Shown: positions 33,216 to 43,679 of the stretch, one piece after another
Layout of the letters: every line of letters begins with the position of its first letter
Position numbering within the stretch: position 1 is the stretch's first letter
DNA from: Anastatus disparis
Lineage: Eukaryota > Arthropoda > Insecta > Hymenoptera > Eupelmidae
Direction: 5' to 3'
DNA length: 64,000 nucleotides
Assembly (NCBI GenBank): GCA_017163975.1
Contig: JAFFSR010000353.1
Location: 1,084,001 to 1,148,000, forward strand
Position numbers and translations under genes: made by a program
The notes under the pieces: model-generated
Database searches by the model: none
Told to the model about the DNA's origin: nothing
The model's input: the letters and a program-made list of their open reading frames with translations, nothing else

Positions 33216-34736
33216 CTAGTTTAACGAATCTTTGACGTTTTCTTTGTTACCATCCGAGTTTGTTCTATCTTTATTTCTCGCGTTTTGTTGATCTGGTTTA
33301 ATGGAGTTATCCACCCAGTCACACGGCTTTGTACATTTAAATGCGTTTTTATCGTATTTACTATGATGGTAACAATAATGTCTACGGTCTCTACTTTTGC
33401 TACGTCCGCGCCCTCCTGCTTTATTACCTTCATGCCAAGTTTTATCTTGCGAGCGTCTTTTAAGAGTATTACGTTGACTTACGAGCGCGTCGACTTTAGT
33501 CATCATTTCCGTCAAAATGTGTGTTTCATTTTGTTTAATTTCGTGAATCGCGTTATGATTTGCATGTAAGTCGGCATGTATTTGATCAGCAAGCTCGACC
33601 GACGCCATTTCGTTTTCAGGCGTTACGTCTTCTCGTATAAACGGACGGATGTTGCCTGGTAGATTGGCTCTCCAAGCTTTGAGAATCGACGCGCGTGGCA
33701 TTTGTTCTCCCGCAAGATTAATCAGCTCGTATAAATATTCCGATGGCTTTCTTGTTCCGATTTGACAACCGCGAAATAATGTTTGTAATTTACAATCTTG
33801 CGATTGTGTATATTTTTTAATTAAGATGTCTTTAATCCCGGTGTAACGATGATTAGGTCTTAGCAATTTGGTGCTATTAGATATTTCATCAACGATACTA
33901 TTGCTAAGGTTAGGCATGACGTTTACGAATTTAATATTGTCGTCCGTTATGTTTTGTATCGATAGTTGATACTCGAACATTTCGAACCATGTTACCGGAT
34001 CGTGTTGCCAGAAGGGCATTTTAATTGGTTTAAATTTTATATTAGCCGCGACCGACGGTTGAGTGTTATGATTCTGTGTGTTTATGTTGGGCGTATTTGT
34101 TGTGTGTACGGGAAAGGTTACAGGATAGCTAAAATTCGAGAAAGTTCGGTTATTTGTTATTAAAGGTTGTGTTTCTTGTGTGTTTGGAATGTTTGATATT
34201 GAATTGAAGGTCGTGCTTTGTTCTATAGGAAAAAGGTGTGATGTTTGTTTATATGTTGTTGTAGAGGCCGATGGAAGGTTATAATGACTTTGAGTGGTTC
34301 TTGTATTTTCGAAAAGTCTAGAATTTAAATTTGGCTGAGTCTCTAACGAATTTTCATTTCTCGCTTGATTTAATACAAGTGCTTTTAATGACTCTATTTG
34401 CTCTGTTAAATTATTAATTTGTTTGCTGTGCGAATTTTGCATTAGTTTAATTTTATTACTCAAAGTTTTTTCCATCCTTTCATAAGCCTCTCGTGGAACT
34501 GTTTTTTCGTTTAATATGTTATGAGAAGGTGGTCTAATAGATAAAAGCCTATTCTGATCGAAACTATGCGCGGTTGTTTGTCTATTCGTTAATAAGGATT
34601 TTTCAAACGTTTTTTGATTTTTATTAATAATTGAGTTTGTTAAATTTACATGAAACCCGGTGGGCGAACTGACGGAAACGATTGGTCCTATAGCATTTTC
34701 TAGAGTTCCCAGGACGCCCCCGTCACCCGAGTACAT
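33216..34736 (-). CDS. gag: Gypsy element 2 gag
   Basis: 506 codons, uninterrupted. A long polar Asn/Thr/Ser-rich N-terminal half includes a coiled-coil segment ([20 protein letters not shown]). The capsid-like region begins [20 protein letters not shown] and includes [20 protein letters not shown]. It ends with a basic stretch and a C-x2-H-x9-C-x3-C cluster ([18 protein letters not shown]), the CHCC-type knuckle described for the CsRn1 clade rather than the usual CCHC. Its product would assemble the virus-like particle and package element RNA. The gag stop is 15 bp before the first Met of pol, so pol is made by readthrough, frameshift or reinitiation. Confidence 0.9.
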   Translation of the reverse strand: MYSGDGGVLGTLENAIGPIVSVSSPTGFHVNLTNSIINKNQKTFEKSLLTNRQTTAHSFDQNRLLSIRPPSHNILNEKTVPREAYERMEKTLSNKIKLMQNSHSKQINNLTEQIESLKALVLNQARNENSLETQPNLNSRLFENTRTTQSHYNLPSASTTTYKQTSHLFPIEQSTTFNSISNIPNTQETQPLITNNRTFSNFSYPVTFPVHTTNTPNINTQNHNTQPSVAANIKFKPIKMPFWQHDPVTWFEMFEYQLSIQNITDDNIKFVNVMPNLSNSIVDEISNSTKLLRPNHRYTGIKDILIKKYTQSQDCKLQTLFRGCQIGTRKPSEYLYELINLAGEQMPRASILKAWRANLPGNIRPFIREDVTPENEMASVELADQIHADLHANHNAIHEIKQNETHILTEMMTKVDALVSQRNTLKRRSQDKTWHEGNKAGGRGRSKSRDRRHYCYHHSKYDKNAFKCTKPCDWVDNSIKPDQQNARNKDRTNSDGNKENVKDSLN

Positions 34737-36337
34737 GCTCTCTGAAGGAGAGCTGTTCTGTTACATACGTAACGCGTTTTCCGTACGTTCCGTGTTGCTG
34801 GGCTCGCTGTTTTTAGGAGGTGTATGAACTACTTTGGGAGGCATTTTTGCGGACGAGCGGTCGCAAAAGAGGGAATAACGCTTTTTTAGTCTATGTAGTG
34901 ACCAGTTCGAGAAAACTCTCTCCGAATATTATACGAAATATGATTTTATGTTTAAATAGATAGAAAAGAGGCGTCTTGTGTAATCGGGTTTTACCTCCAC
35001 GTGCTCAGCGTGAGAGACCTCATGTGGTCGACGACTGATGCACAAAAAGGCTATCCGATGCACAAGCGCAAATAATTGATAATACGCGCACTCGCTGTGC
35101 GAGTGAAAAATCGCAGAGAATCTCTCACGTGGCCAACTACCGGATAAGAGCAATTGCGGCTTTCTCGTCTATTACCGAGTTAAAATAATATAGAAAAGGC
35201 TCTTGGCACTCGCACTACTCTCGATAGTCCCCGTTTGAGATCCGGAGGAATCGACGAAGGAGCTTTCTTAAGCAATGCCAGCGCCTCGAGTTAAAGTGAG
35301 ATTTTCTCACAATGATAAAGAAAAAGTATATATATTTTAAAGTATCTTGAAATTTTAGGACGAGAAATCCTCAATTGTGCACAGTTAAAATTTTATATGT
35401 TAAAAGAAATATATGTAGATATATGTATAAAAAATAAAAAGATATGTGTATATAGACAAAAATACAAATAAATAAATATATAAAAAGTTAAATACGACAC
35501 AAACACATATGACTAGTTTTTTATATTGCACTTCAGCGAATCTTATAAGAAATTCTATACTAGGTTAAATTATGCTAATTTGTCTAGAGTCGACTTTTCG
35601 TTATTTTTTACAATTAAATAACTCAAAATTTAAATACGAAAAACAAAATTAATGCTAGCTAGTTGACGCGAAAAACCGACTCCTCGCACTCCGCATTCGC
35701 TTAAAGTTGAAAGATGTTCCACGATGACCTTGAGGTAGTTGTTTCGATATTAAATTTTGACCGTTTATACTAGTTAAAAGTACGCGTTTTTGCTAGACTT
35801 AAAACTGGCCGTTTCTTTGTCTTTAGAAGCAATATCGCGTGACTACTGGTCAAAAAGAAATTAATATGCCAGACAAAATGCGTACATAACCTATGTCGCG
35901 TGTCTTAGGGCATAAAAATTACTGTATAAAAATGATTTTTTTTATTTTCTAATAAAGCGACATACGCGAGAAAAGAAATTTTCCAACACCAGACGCAATG
36001 CGTACATAACCTATACGCGCGTCAACGGCGTGCTTTTTCACAAATGTGATAGATAAATTTCACTCGCGATTCGCTCTACTATAACGGCCACAACACGCAC
36101 TGCCGTGAACAAAGAAAATTTTCACGTAATTATGCGTGTCAAAAATTAATGACGCTACGTGGCCAAAAAGAGCAGAGAGAAAGAGAAGACTCCTTGTGCG
36201 TGTGGATGAGCGACGAGAGCAGCAAAAATTCGATGTTTGACCAGCAAACAGAAAACCCAAAATGGCGGAATTTCGAGGCGTCCCTCTTGGTACGTCGCTT
36301 GGTTTACAAAATGGCTGTCTGGTCATCGCTGAATCCT
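34737..36337 (-). other. Leader of gypsy element 2
   Basis: About 1.6 kb, no gene. It carries a ~45-bp direct repeat around AATGCGTACATAACCTAT (35,879 and 35,998) and a short perfect hairpin CACTCGCTGTGCGAGTG (35,089). A packaging or splicing role is possible but unsupported. Confidence 0.6.
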
Positions 36338-36353
36338 TCAGTCGGGGTCACCA
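36338..36353 (-). promoter_or_regulatory. tRNA-Trp primer-binding site, gypsy element 2
   Basis: Minus strand TGGTGACCCCGACTGA starts 2 nt inside the 5' LTR. The first 13 nt are complementary to the 3' end of animal tRNA-Trp (GTCGGGGTCACCA). Confidence 0.85.
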
Positions 36354-36355
36354 GA

Positions 36356-36634
36356 TATAACGCCTTGGTGGCGATGTAGAAGTTAAGTGCAGAAGGAGAC
36401 TAGGATCTGGAAATAAGCCAAAGACTATATAAGTTAGATGTAACTTTATTAGAGAGCCAATGCGACTAAGCGCAGTTGCTGGCGGAACAAGACTGAAGTA
36501 CAAGCAAGCAGTCTCGGAGCTGCTTCTTCCTCGTCTGATATGAGCCATCGCAGAGGCGTTCTCATGTATACGCTGACATGTGTATTGGTGCGCTTACAGC
36601 GCCATACGCATATATACAAGTGTGAGTGTCCCCA
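36356..36634 (-). mobile_element. Gypsy element 2, 5' LTR
   Basis: 279 bp, TATAACGCCTTGG ... GAGTGTCCCCA, same length as the 3' LTR with a handful of substitutions. Confidence 0.9.
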
Positions 36635-37684
36635 CAATCCTAAGTTACACACATTACAACAAGTTAATCGCACTCACTCGCTACACCTAACGCATATTCT
36701 ACCTAACACTATCACGAACGCGAAAATATTTAAAAGCCTCTGTTCCAAATTCTCTTATATACCAACCAAGTACTTCTCTTACCGCTCGCAGGTTGAAAAA
36801 ATGAGTCGCCACCTAGTAATTAAGCGCGGCAACAGCAGTCTCGTTGTGTCATTCTCTGTATTCATAATTTTTACGATACTGAATAGCAATTTTTGTGAGC
36901 ACATATATCATAAACTCGTAGAAGTATAGTAAATTTTCATAAAAGTATGTTAAATTTCCTGCATATGTCGAGTTTGTCTCCCCATTAGTGAAAAATATAG
37001 TAATTTTGGATTATATATTTTTCTCCGTGCAGTTTTATTTTTCTCCAAATATCGCCTTTTCCTTTTGTGCTCTGTTTCACAGAGAGCAGAAAACACAAAA
37101 TCCAATTAAATCATTCAATTCAACTCAATACAGAGTTTTTGTATATTGTTTACTAACAATTTACAAGCTAACAATACTATAATTTTATACTATTTTAATC
37201 AATTAGTTAAAGAAGTTAAAAAAAAACATTCGATGTAACAAATTAATTCATGTTTTCAATGAAAATATCATAGACGGTAGTTACTGTATTCAATCTTGTA
37301 CGACAAAACTGTATTGTTTAAAATAAATCCAAAATTTTCAAAATTTTGGGACTGTTTTATTTGTATTTTTAACCCTCTATTCCAATAATAATAAAAACAT
37401 TTTCTTTACAGGATGAACTCAAATTCATCAAAATATATTTTAAAAAGTTGCTTTCAATATAACCAGCAAATTGTATACAATAAATACCAGATTTACGAGT
37501 ATCATAAACTTTTTTCTCCCACTATCTTTTTAACATCATTATATATTTCAGTGTTCAAATCTTTTTTTGAAAAATTTTCTTCTCATTATACTTTCATCTT
37601 TACACAAGTCAACAAGGTTATCATTCGAAACTTTTTCTCCAAATTTTTTTCAAAAACAGTACACTGGAAAATTTTAAAGAAACC

Positions 37685-38434
37685 ACGGTAAGTTAATTTT
37701 CTTTTTTGTAATTAAAATTTATAATTAAAATTTAATTTTTTTGTTTTTTTTTTAAGTACGAAGACGCGTAATGCGTTTACAAAGAAAAAAGCTACAATCA
37801 AAAAATTTAGCCGATGAAATTAAAGATATTAATAACGCTTTTTAGGTAATATGTCTTTACTTTAAAATATTTTTAAATTTCAAATCATTTTTAAAATATT
37901 TATTTTTTTTCAGAAAACACAGTCAGCCCAGAATCGTCAACCTAAGCTTCGTGTAAAAACGCCTGGAGAATTCAACGCGACATTTGACTTAGAGGTATAA
38001 TTTTATTTTTATTATTTATATTAATGATATTATCTTTTTAATTATTATATTCTTTTTCTTTTTCAGACAAATACACCCTGCATACGCATCTATACGGTTA
38101 AAGCAGTGACACCCCTGATGGAAGCTGTAAGTATTTTCACGTACGGTTATAAAATAATATTTCAAATATTTTCTTAAACATATTTTTCTTTTTGATTTCA
38201 GTTTACACCGAATCACTTACTCAAATTTTACAACGAAGTCGTTGAAAACAGTGATGACTGCATTAACAAATCTTATTCTGTAAGTATTTTGAAATTGTAT
38301 ATTATCATCATAAAATAATTGGATATTTATTAAAAAATTTTTTATTATAGGCTGAAGTTATGGATACAGAAAAATCCAGATTGGACAACCTGAAGAAATT
38401 CAGCAAAAGATTTATCCGAAGATTAAATGATTAA
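37685..38434 (+). pseudogene. Six-exon microgene, left (decayed) copy
   Basis: Exons at 37,685-37,687 (start codon), 37,756-37,845, 37,914-37,994, 38,067-38,126, 38,202-38,279 and 38,351-38,434, with lengths identical to the right copy. GT...AG is kept at introns 2-5. Three lesions are visible: the ATG is ACG, the first acceptor reads AAG with one base lost, and the last Trp codon of exon 2 is TAG. Later exons stay open with a few substitutions (for example FTPNHLLKFYNEVVENSDD), so decay is recent relative to the duplication. Confidence 0.8.
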
Positions 38435-38757
38435 AACTCATTGTAATATTATTATGTTTTTAATACATGTATGAAAATTATTTATTTTATTTTTATTTTA
38501 CCCTATATCATACCCTATATCATCCAAACCTTTTTAATCCACTTCATACTTTACCACCACCAAATTTATTTATTTTAATTTTATTTTATATAAACATTTT
38601 TCTCATGCATTTTTTCTTTTATATTATTTCAAAATTTCTTAAATTTTTTATATCATTTTTCTCATAAATTTTCTTATACGTTTTTCATTTATTCATAATT
38701 TATCTTTTTTCTAAAACTTTTTATTAATTTTTTAAATTTTCATCTAAATTTTTGCGT
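38435..38757. other. T-rich non-coding stretch
   Basis: Low-complexity T/A sequence downstream of the microgene, mirrored at about 55,845-56,186. It may include the 3' end of the transcript. Confidence 0.6.
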
Positions 38758-39270
38758 CTGATGTAAATTTACATTATATTACCTTCGATGTAAGCTATAA
38801 TAACACCAAGAGGGGTAAGTACTACTCACCACTGCTCTCACAAAGCCCAATGCGTACAGGCTCCCTGTACGGTAAGTAAGTGAGGGGGTATCTACACACC
38901 AATGCAAGCTATAGCGCCAAAAGGAAAAGTATATCTCGTCACAAAGCAATGTCCAACGCTCACAGGCTCCCTGTACGGTAGGTCAGAGAGGGGGTGTCTA
39001 CGCTCAGATGTCAGCTATAGCGCCGAGAGGGGAAATACACCTCTTCGTTGCTCTCAGCGAGCTCAGAAACGATGTCCATCTTACCCTGGGGAAGGGAAAC
39101 CCATATCCATCTTACCCTGAGTGAGGGGGAACCTACTCTTCGTTGCCCTCCACAAGCTCCGAAACGATGTCCATCTTGCCCTGGGGAGGGGGAACCTACA
39201 CATCTATAGCGTGCAAGGGAAAGGGCGCGAGAGAGAAAGACGGCTGTGACATCATGTCTGGGTGCGCTAT
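38758..39270. repeat. GC-rich degenerate tandem array, left arm
   Basis: Units of roughly 110-120 bp marked by AGCTATAGCGCC, GAGGGGGTATCTAC, CAGGCTCCCTGTACGGTA and ACGATGTCCATCTT. It is sharply GC-richer than its surroundings and mirrored at 55,308-55,830. Possibly a terminal or regulatory region of a large DNA element; unproven. Confidence 0.75.
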
Positions 39271-39526
39271 AGCTCGGTCTACTCTACTCTAAACTGATCT
39301 ACAGTCAAACGAAAATAAACATAAAGCCCTATTAAAACTATTTTAACAGATGTTTTTAATAAACTTTGAAATTATTAATCAATATTCCACTTTCGTATGA
39401 TCTCGTATAATAAAGAGCAAAAAATCACAAACGCACAAATATATTTGCTACATTTAACCATATAACTGATTCCATTCAGATTCATGCAGGCCGTCACTGA
39501 TCGAATTTTTATTTCCTCTTCTAACT

Positions 39527-40428
39527 AGGAGAGTGTCTGAGTTGCGGGTCTCAGATCTTGACGAAACTTTGGTATAAGTATTTAGGTACCAAAATATGAG
39601 TAAAGCCACAGCGGTACGGTCTAATGCTTCGAACAACTAAAGTTATGGACGATTATAGTCTTATTTTCGGAAAAATATGAAAAAAGAACTCCTAATTGAA
39701 GTGTAAATAATTCCGTCTAGAAATATCTTTTTTTTTTTTTTTATCATTATCTACGGAGCAAGCTCCATCATTTGCATATTTATACCAATTTTTTAGCGTA
39801 CCTTAGTGACATATTATTTAAGGTGGTGTTAACCCACGGTAGAGACAGTGAAAAAACGACCAGACAGGGAATCGATCCCGCGTTAACGGGAATACGAGTC
39901 AAGCGCCTTACCCACTACTCCACTGAACTCAACAATTTGATAAATCCTACAACTAAAATGAAAGCAAAGAAAGCAGGCCTTAATTCGCTAGTTTCCGAAT
40001 TGAAAAATAATAATTAGAACTAAAGTTATGCTTGTTTAAACTTCAGCAGTAAGAGAGTACCAAAAATAGTCTAAATTTTGAAGGATGGTGATTTTCAGTA
40101 CTCTTTTGATGTTCAACTTCAAACAAGCATAACTTTAGTTCTAATTATTATTTTTCAATTTAAAAACTAGCAAATTAAAGCCTGCTTTCTCTGCTTTCAT
40201 TTTAGTTATTGTGAATTTATCAAAGACATTTCTGGACAGAATTATTTACACTTTAATTAGAAGTTCTTTTTTCATATTTTTCCGAAAATAAGACTATAGT
40301 CGTCCATAACTTCAGTTTTTCGAAGCATTAAACCGTACCGCTGTGGCTTTATTCAGATTTTGGTACCTAAATACTTATACCAAAGTTTCATCAGGATCTG
40401 AGACCCGCAACTCAGACACTCTCCTGGT
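39527..40428. mobile_element. Nested foldback element, left arm
   Basis: AGGAGAGTGTCTGAGTTGCG at the left is mirrored by CGCAACTCAGACACTCTCCT at the right. The arms are several hundred bp long, and the left half is interrupted by the SINE. The same structure is in the right arm (54,180-55,075), so it predates the large duplication. Confidence 0.85.
39732..39937 (-). mobile_element. tRNA-derived SINE, left arm
   Basis: On the minus strand: a tRNA-like head with box A (AGTGGAGTAGTGGGTAAGG) and box B (GGATCGATTCC, one mismatch to GGTTCGANTCC), a ~100 bp body, and a poly(A) tail at 39,732-39,747. Its partner in the other arm is at 54,671-54,876. Confidence 0.7.
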
Positions 40429-41124
40429 AAGTAATATAAATACATTTAATATATATATGAAGATAAAATTCACCTCATAGAATGCTCGAAAATATGTTTT
40501 TTCCTCGCTACAGCGTATTTAGTGTTGGATGTAAAAAAGAAAATTCAAAAATTAAAAATGAATCTAAATTTTTAAATTGCCCTAGCTCTGTCAATTTTTT
40601 TGACCTTTTTCGACATTTTTTCAATGAAAGGTATTTTTATCATTCAGAAGAGAAAAAAAAATTCGATCAGTGACGGCCTGCATGAATCTGAATGGAATCA
40701 GTCATATGGTTAGATGTAGCAAATATGTTTCCACATTTGTGATTTTTTGCTCTTTATTATACGATTTTATACGAAAGTGGAATATTGATTTATAATTTCA
40801 AAGTTTATTAAAAAAATTTGTTAAAATAGTTTCAATAGTGTTTTATGTTTATTTTCGTTTGATTGTAGATCAGTTGAGGTGAGAATAATTACTTTTGAAA
40901 ACTAATTAAATAATTGATACGACTAATTGAATGATTTATACGACTAATTGATTTAATGACGATACGAATATTTGATTGATTGATCAATATCACCAATTTT
41001 ATAATAAATTGATTGAATAAAATAATATAACTGACTCTAATATATGACTTTTATGATTATGAAAAGTAAAAAATCATTTTGATTAAATAGTTGAAATTAT
41101 TTTATTATTAAACTAATTTTTATA
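40429..41124. other. Palindrome arm, non-coding, with solo TIR of the 52-kb transposon
   Basis: 40,454-40,640 carries one ~190 bp terminal segment (GAAGATAAAATTCACCTCAT to GACATTTTTTCAATGA) of the palindromic transposon that is complete at 51,896-53,763. The rest is AT-rich with CGACTAATTGA repeats. Confidence 0.7.
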
Positions 41125-42094
41125 GGGTCAGAGTCCCGATTACTGTGTCATTAAGATAATCTTCTAAGAAATAGATCCATCATTAATTCAAATTATTACC
41201 ATTTTCATTTCTATCGATGCGTATGCATACTTCAATCATTCCTGTATCTAATACAATTTTTTTTATTATTAAAATCATATAATTTCATCGAATTTAAGCC
41301 GAAACAAAAAAAAATTATTTTGTACAAATTACTGTGCTTTGCAAAAGTCTTTCGTCATATAACTGTTCCTCTAATTACTGTGCCCTGTCCACAAGTCCGT
41401 GTTCCAAAATACCGAGTTCTTTTTCGATATGCAACATAACCTCTTTGATATAAAGAACACGTTTTTTTATATTTTTATTCATTTTTATGTATTACAAAAG
41501 AAAAAAAATATTATTAAAATATTTTTAATGTTTATATTCAATGTTTTATATAGTTTAATGTACACTAACAATATCTATAAACGTTGAAACCTTTACGAAT
41601 AGCGAGCATCACATATCGAAGTAGTAATTAGAAGTGAGGTTAAGAAGTCGCGCGCGGGCACACAGAAATATGGTCAGCTTTTCAAATCATGCTGTATTAC
41701 TGGACTTTGCATAAAAATAAATAAAAAAAGGTTTTAAAAATAATTTTTTCATGTTTATTATAAAATTTAACTGTTTTATCATAATATATTTCATTTTATG
41801 TTACGTAATTGTATTTTTAAAAGTAATTAATCATCTTGAAAGATTGTACCTCTCCTTAAGATTTTTCTTAAGGAATCCGCAATAAGTGCTAAGAAATGAA
41901 TAGAATAATTAAAAAGTTTTTTTTACAAAAAATTGATTGATATGATATAGAATTAATTTTTGCAAATTAAAGATTAATCTTTCGACTTTATTATGACATT
42001 TTTTTCTTTCAGTTTTTTTATAAAATTCATTTTATAAAAACAATTAAATACAAGACAGTGTTCGGGACAGGCTCAGTAATCGGGACTCTGACCC
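41125..42094. mobile_element. 970-bp TA-flanked TIR element (left arm only)
   Basis: Starts GGGTCAGAGTCCCGATTACTG and ends CAGTAATCGGGACTCTGACCC, with TA on each side. The mirrored site in the right arm (~51,393) is empty and has one TA, confirming a TA duplication. No transposase is legible; repeated 'attactgtg' words and a T-rich interior. A non-autonomous pogo/mariner relative is likely. Confidence 0.88.
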
Positions 42095-42834
42095 TATTTA
42101 ATGATGATTGAATTTGAAATTATTGTATTTTGTAAGTTTAGAAAATAAAATATGTTTTTCTGTAAAAAAATGTAAACAGTCCATTTCGTAATTCCTTCCA
42201 ACGTTTAACCAAATCATTTAGCAATTAAAAATTTCGAGATTTTCGATTTTTGATTCGAGACTTCCAAGACGGCACCAATCAATTTCAAGATGGCACGCTT
42301 CAAATCATGATGCATTGTTTATATTTGGATTACTAAGTGGATTCTTATTTCGATCTAAGGTCCTATTTTGAATTGTGTTCCCGTCCCATTCGTGGATTCT
42401 CACCTTTTTAATTGGATATTTTTGTAATGATATGTATTGCGTAAATGTAGATAATATATTTATAAATAATACACAAGATTCGAATCGATTACTACTTCGG
42501 TATGGACACGAATGCACGTCATCGAGGTCTGTATGTTCATTGAGAAGTCCGGACAATAATAAATAGAAAACCCTTAAAAAGCGAATGGGAAAGGTGTGAT
42601 TCCGCTTCAAAGTATATGGAAAGGTAAAAAGAAATCCACTAAATCAACTATAGGAAACCAAGGTACAGTATGAAAATCTGGGTAAAATCTAACTCAAAAC
42701 TACTGGAAGTATTGTACAGGAAAATATAAAGTTCTAGCTGGATAATCCATTAAAATCCAGCTCTAATCTAGGTTCCCCAGCTAGATTTCCCACTTAGGAA
42801 ATCCAACTGGATTTTTTTGTCCGGCCAAGACTAG
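42095..42834. other. Non-coding stretch of left arm
   Basis: Mirrored at about 50,660-51,390. An open frame of 101 (left) or 159 (right) codons exists here but is frameshifted between arms and has no recognisable domain. Confidence 0.5.
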
Positions 42835-43549
42835 GGATTAGACTAGAGCTAAGGTTAGGGCTTGGACTGAAGCTAAGGCTAGGGCTTAGACTAAAGCTAA
42901 GGCCAACGAAGATAGACGCTCATAGAAGTGTACTTCTGGGTTAACTTTGGGAGCCCAGCTTTTGGAGGACACTTTAACATTACGTGTATATCTATATATA
43001 TGAAAACATCGGTATATATAGATATAGAAATACATGGTATTTTAGTAGAGCCACCACGTGGCTGGAGGACATAAGCTTTAGATTTTGAGCTCCTGTCCGC
43101 CCATTTAAAGTACGCTTCTATAAGCGTCTATCTTCGTTGCTAAGGCTTAGATTAGAGCTAAGGTTAGAGCTTGGGCTAGGGCTACGACTTAGGCTAGAAC
43201 TAGAACTAAGATTAAGGCTAGGACTTAGGCTAAAGCTAGACCTAAGGCTAAGACTAAGGCTTAGGCTGGCACTAGAGCTAGTGCTTAGGCTAGGGCTAGG
43301 ACTTACGCTAAGGTTAGGGCTTGAGCTAAGGTTTGGGCTAAGGATAGGGATTAGGATAAGGTTACGGCCAAGCTTAAGGCTAAGGCTACGGCTTAGTCTA
43401 GGCATTAGGCTAAAGCTTAGACATAGGCAAAAGCTGAGGCTCAGACTAGAGCTGAAGTTCGGACTAAAGCTAAAGATTGGGCTGAGGCTAGGCCTTGGGC
43501 TAACTTTTGGTTCAGACTAAGGCTAGGGATTATGCTGAGGCTAAGGCTA
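42835..43549. repeat. Degenerate GCTAAG/TTAGGC-type hexamer satellite with inserted MITE
   Basis: Runs of six-base units (GGCTAA, GGCTTA, GGCTAG, AGCTAA) at 42,835-42,903 and 43,140-43,549. A 236-bp MITE (42,904-43,139) with inverted ends CAACGAAGATAGACGCT / AGCGTCTATCTTCGTTG interrupts them. Long open frames of Leu/Arg or Leu/Ser are by-products of the period. Confidence 0.85.
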
Positions 43550-43679
43550 CCCTGTCGAAAATAATAACGTCTTTTCCGTACGTCTTTCTAAGACGTCTTT
43601 GGTCGTGTCTTAGATTGAAACCAAAAAATACGTCATTTTTCCAATGTTTAGAAAAGTTATTTATTAAATGACGTCTTTT
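43550..43679. repeat. GACGTC-rich foldback family, left outer end
   Basis: CCCTGTCGAAAATAATAACG then AAGACGTCTTTGGTCG. Matches the complement of 49,557-49,676. The CCCTG.TGAAAA terminus is shared with the foldback family at 1,299 and 16,173. Confidence 0.75.

Larger units (their letters stand above)
27255..36634 (-). mobile_element. Kabuki/CsRn1-like gypsy element 2
   Basis: 9.4 kb minus-strand element: LTRs of 279 bp at both ends, tRNA-Trp primer site, ~1.6 kb leader, gag with a CHCC knuckle, pol, then ~2 kb of extra ORFs before the 3' LTR. LTR copies differ at about five visible sites, so it is older than the copia element. I could not find a matching target duplication. Confidence 0.9.
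21287..37030. mobile_element. Old TIR element split by copia and gypsy insertions
   Basis: The left end (CACGGAGAGAAATGTATGA, then GGAGAGACAAACTCGATATG) is mirrored near 36,965-37,028 by CATATGTCGAGTTTGTCTCC and TATATTTTTCTCCGTG. Removing the copia (21,413-26,957) and gypsy (27,255-36,634) elements leaves roughly 0.8 kb with inverted ends of about 100 bp. The copia target duplication ATTTC falls inside it. Confidence 0.6.

Noticed and set aside
37413..37691. 92-codon ORF upstream of the six-exon gene, partly kept in the right arm
   Set aside because: Splicing at the conserved donor would put this frame into an immediate stop; the ATG at the exon edge fits the downstream exons. It is probably 5' UTR.
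43118..43520. Overlapping ORFs of ~95-127 codons made of Leu-Arg or Leu-Ser strings (also at 50,038-50,368)
   Set aside because: By-products of the six-base satellite, open in several frames on both strands.
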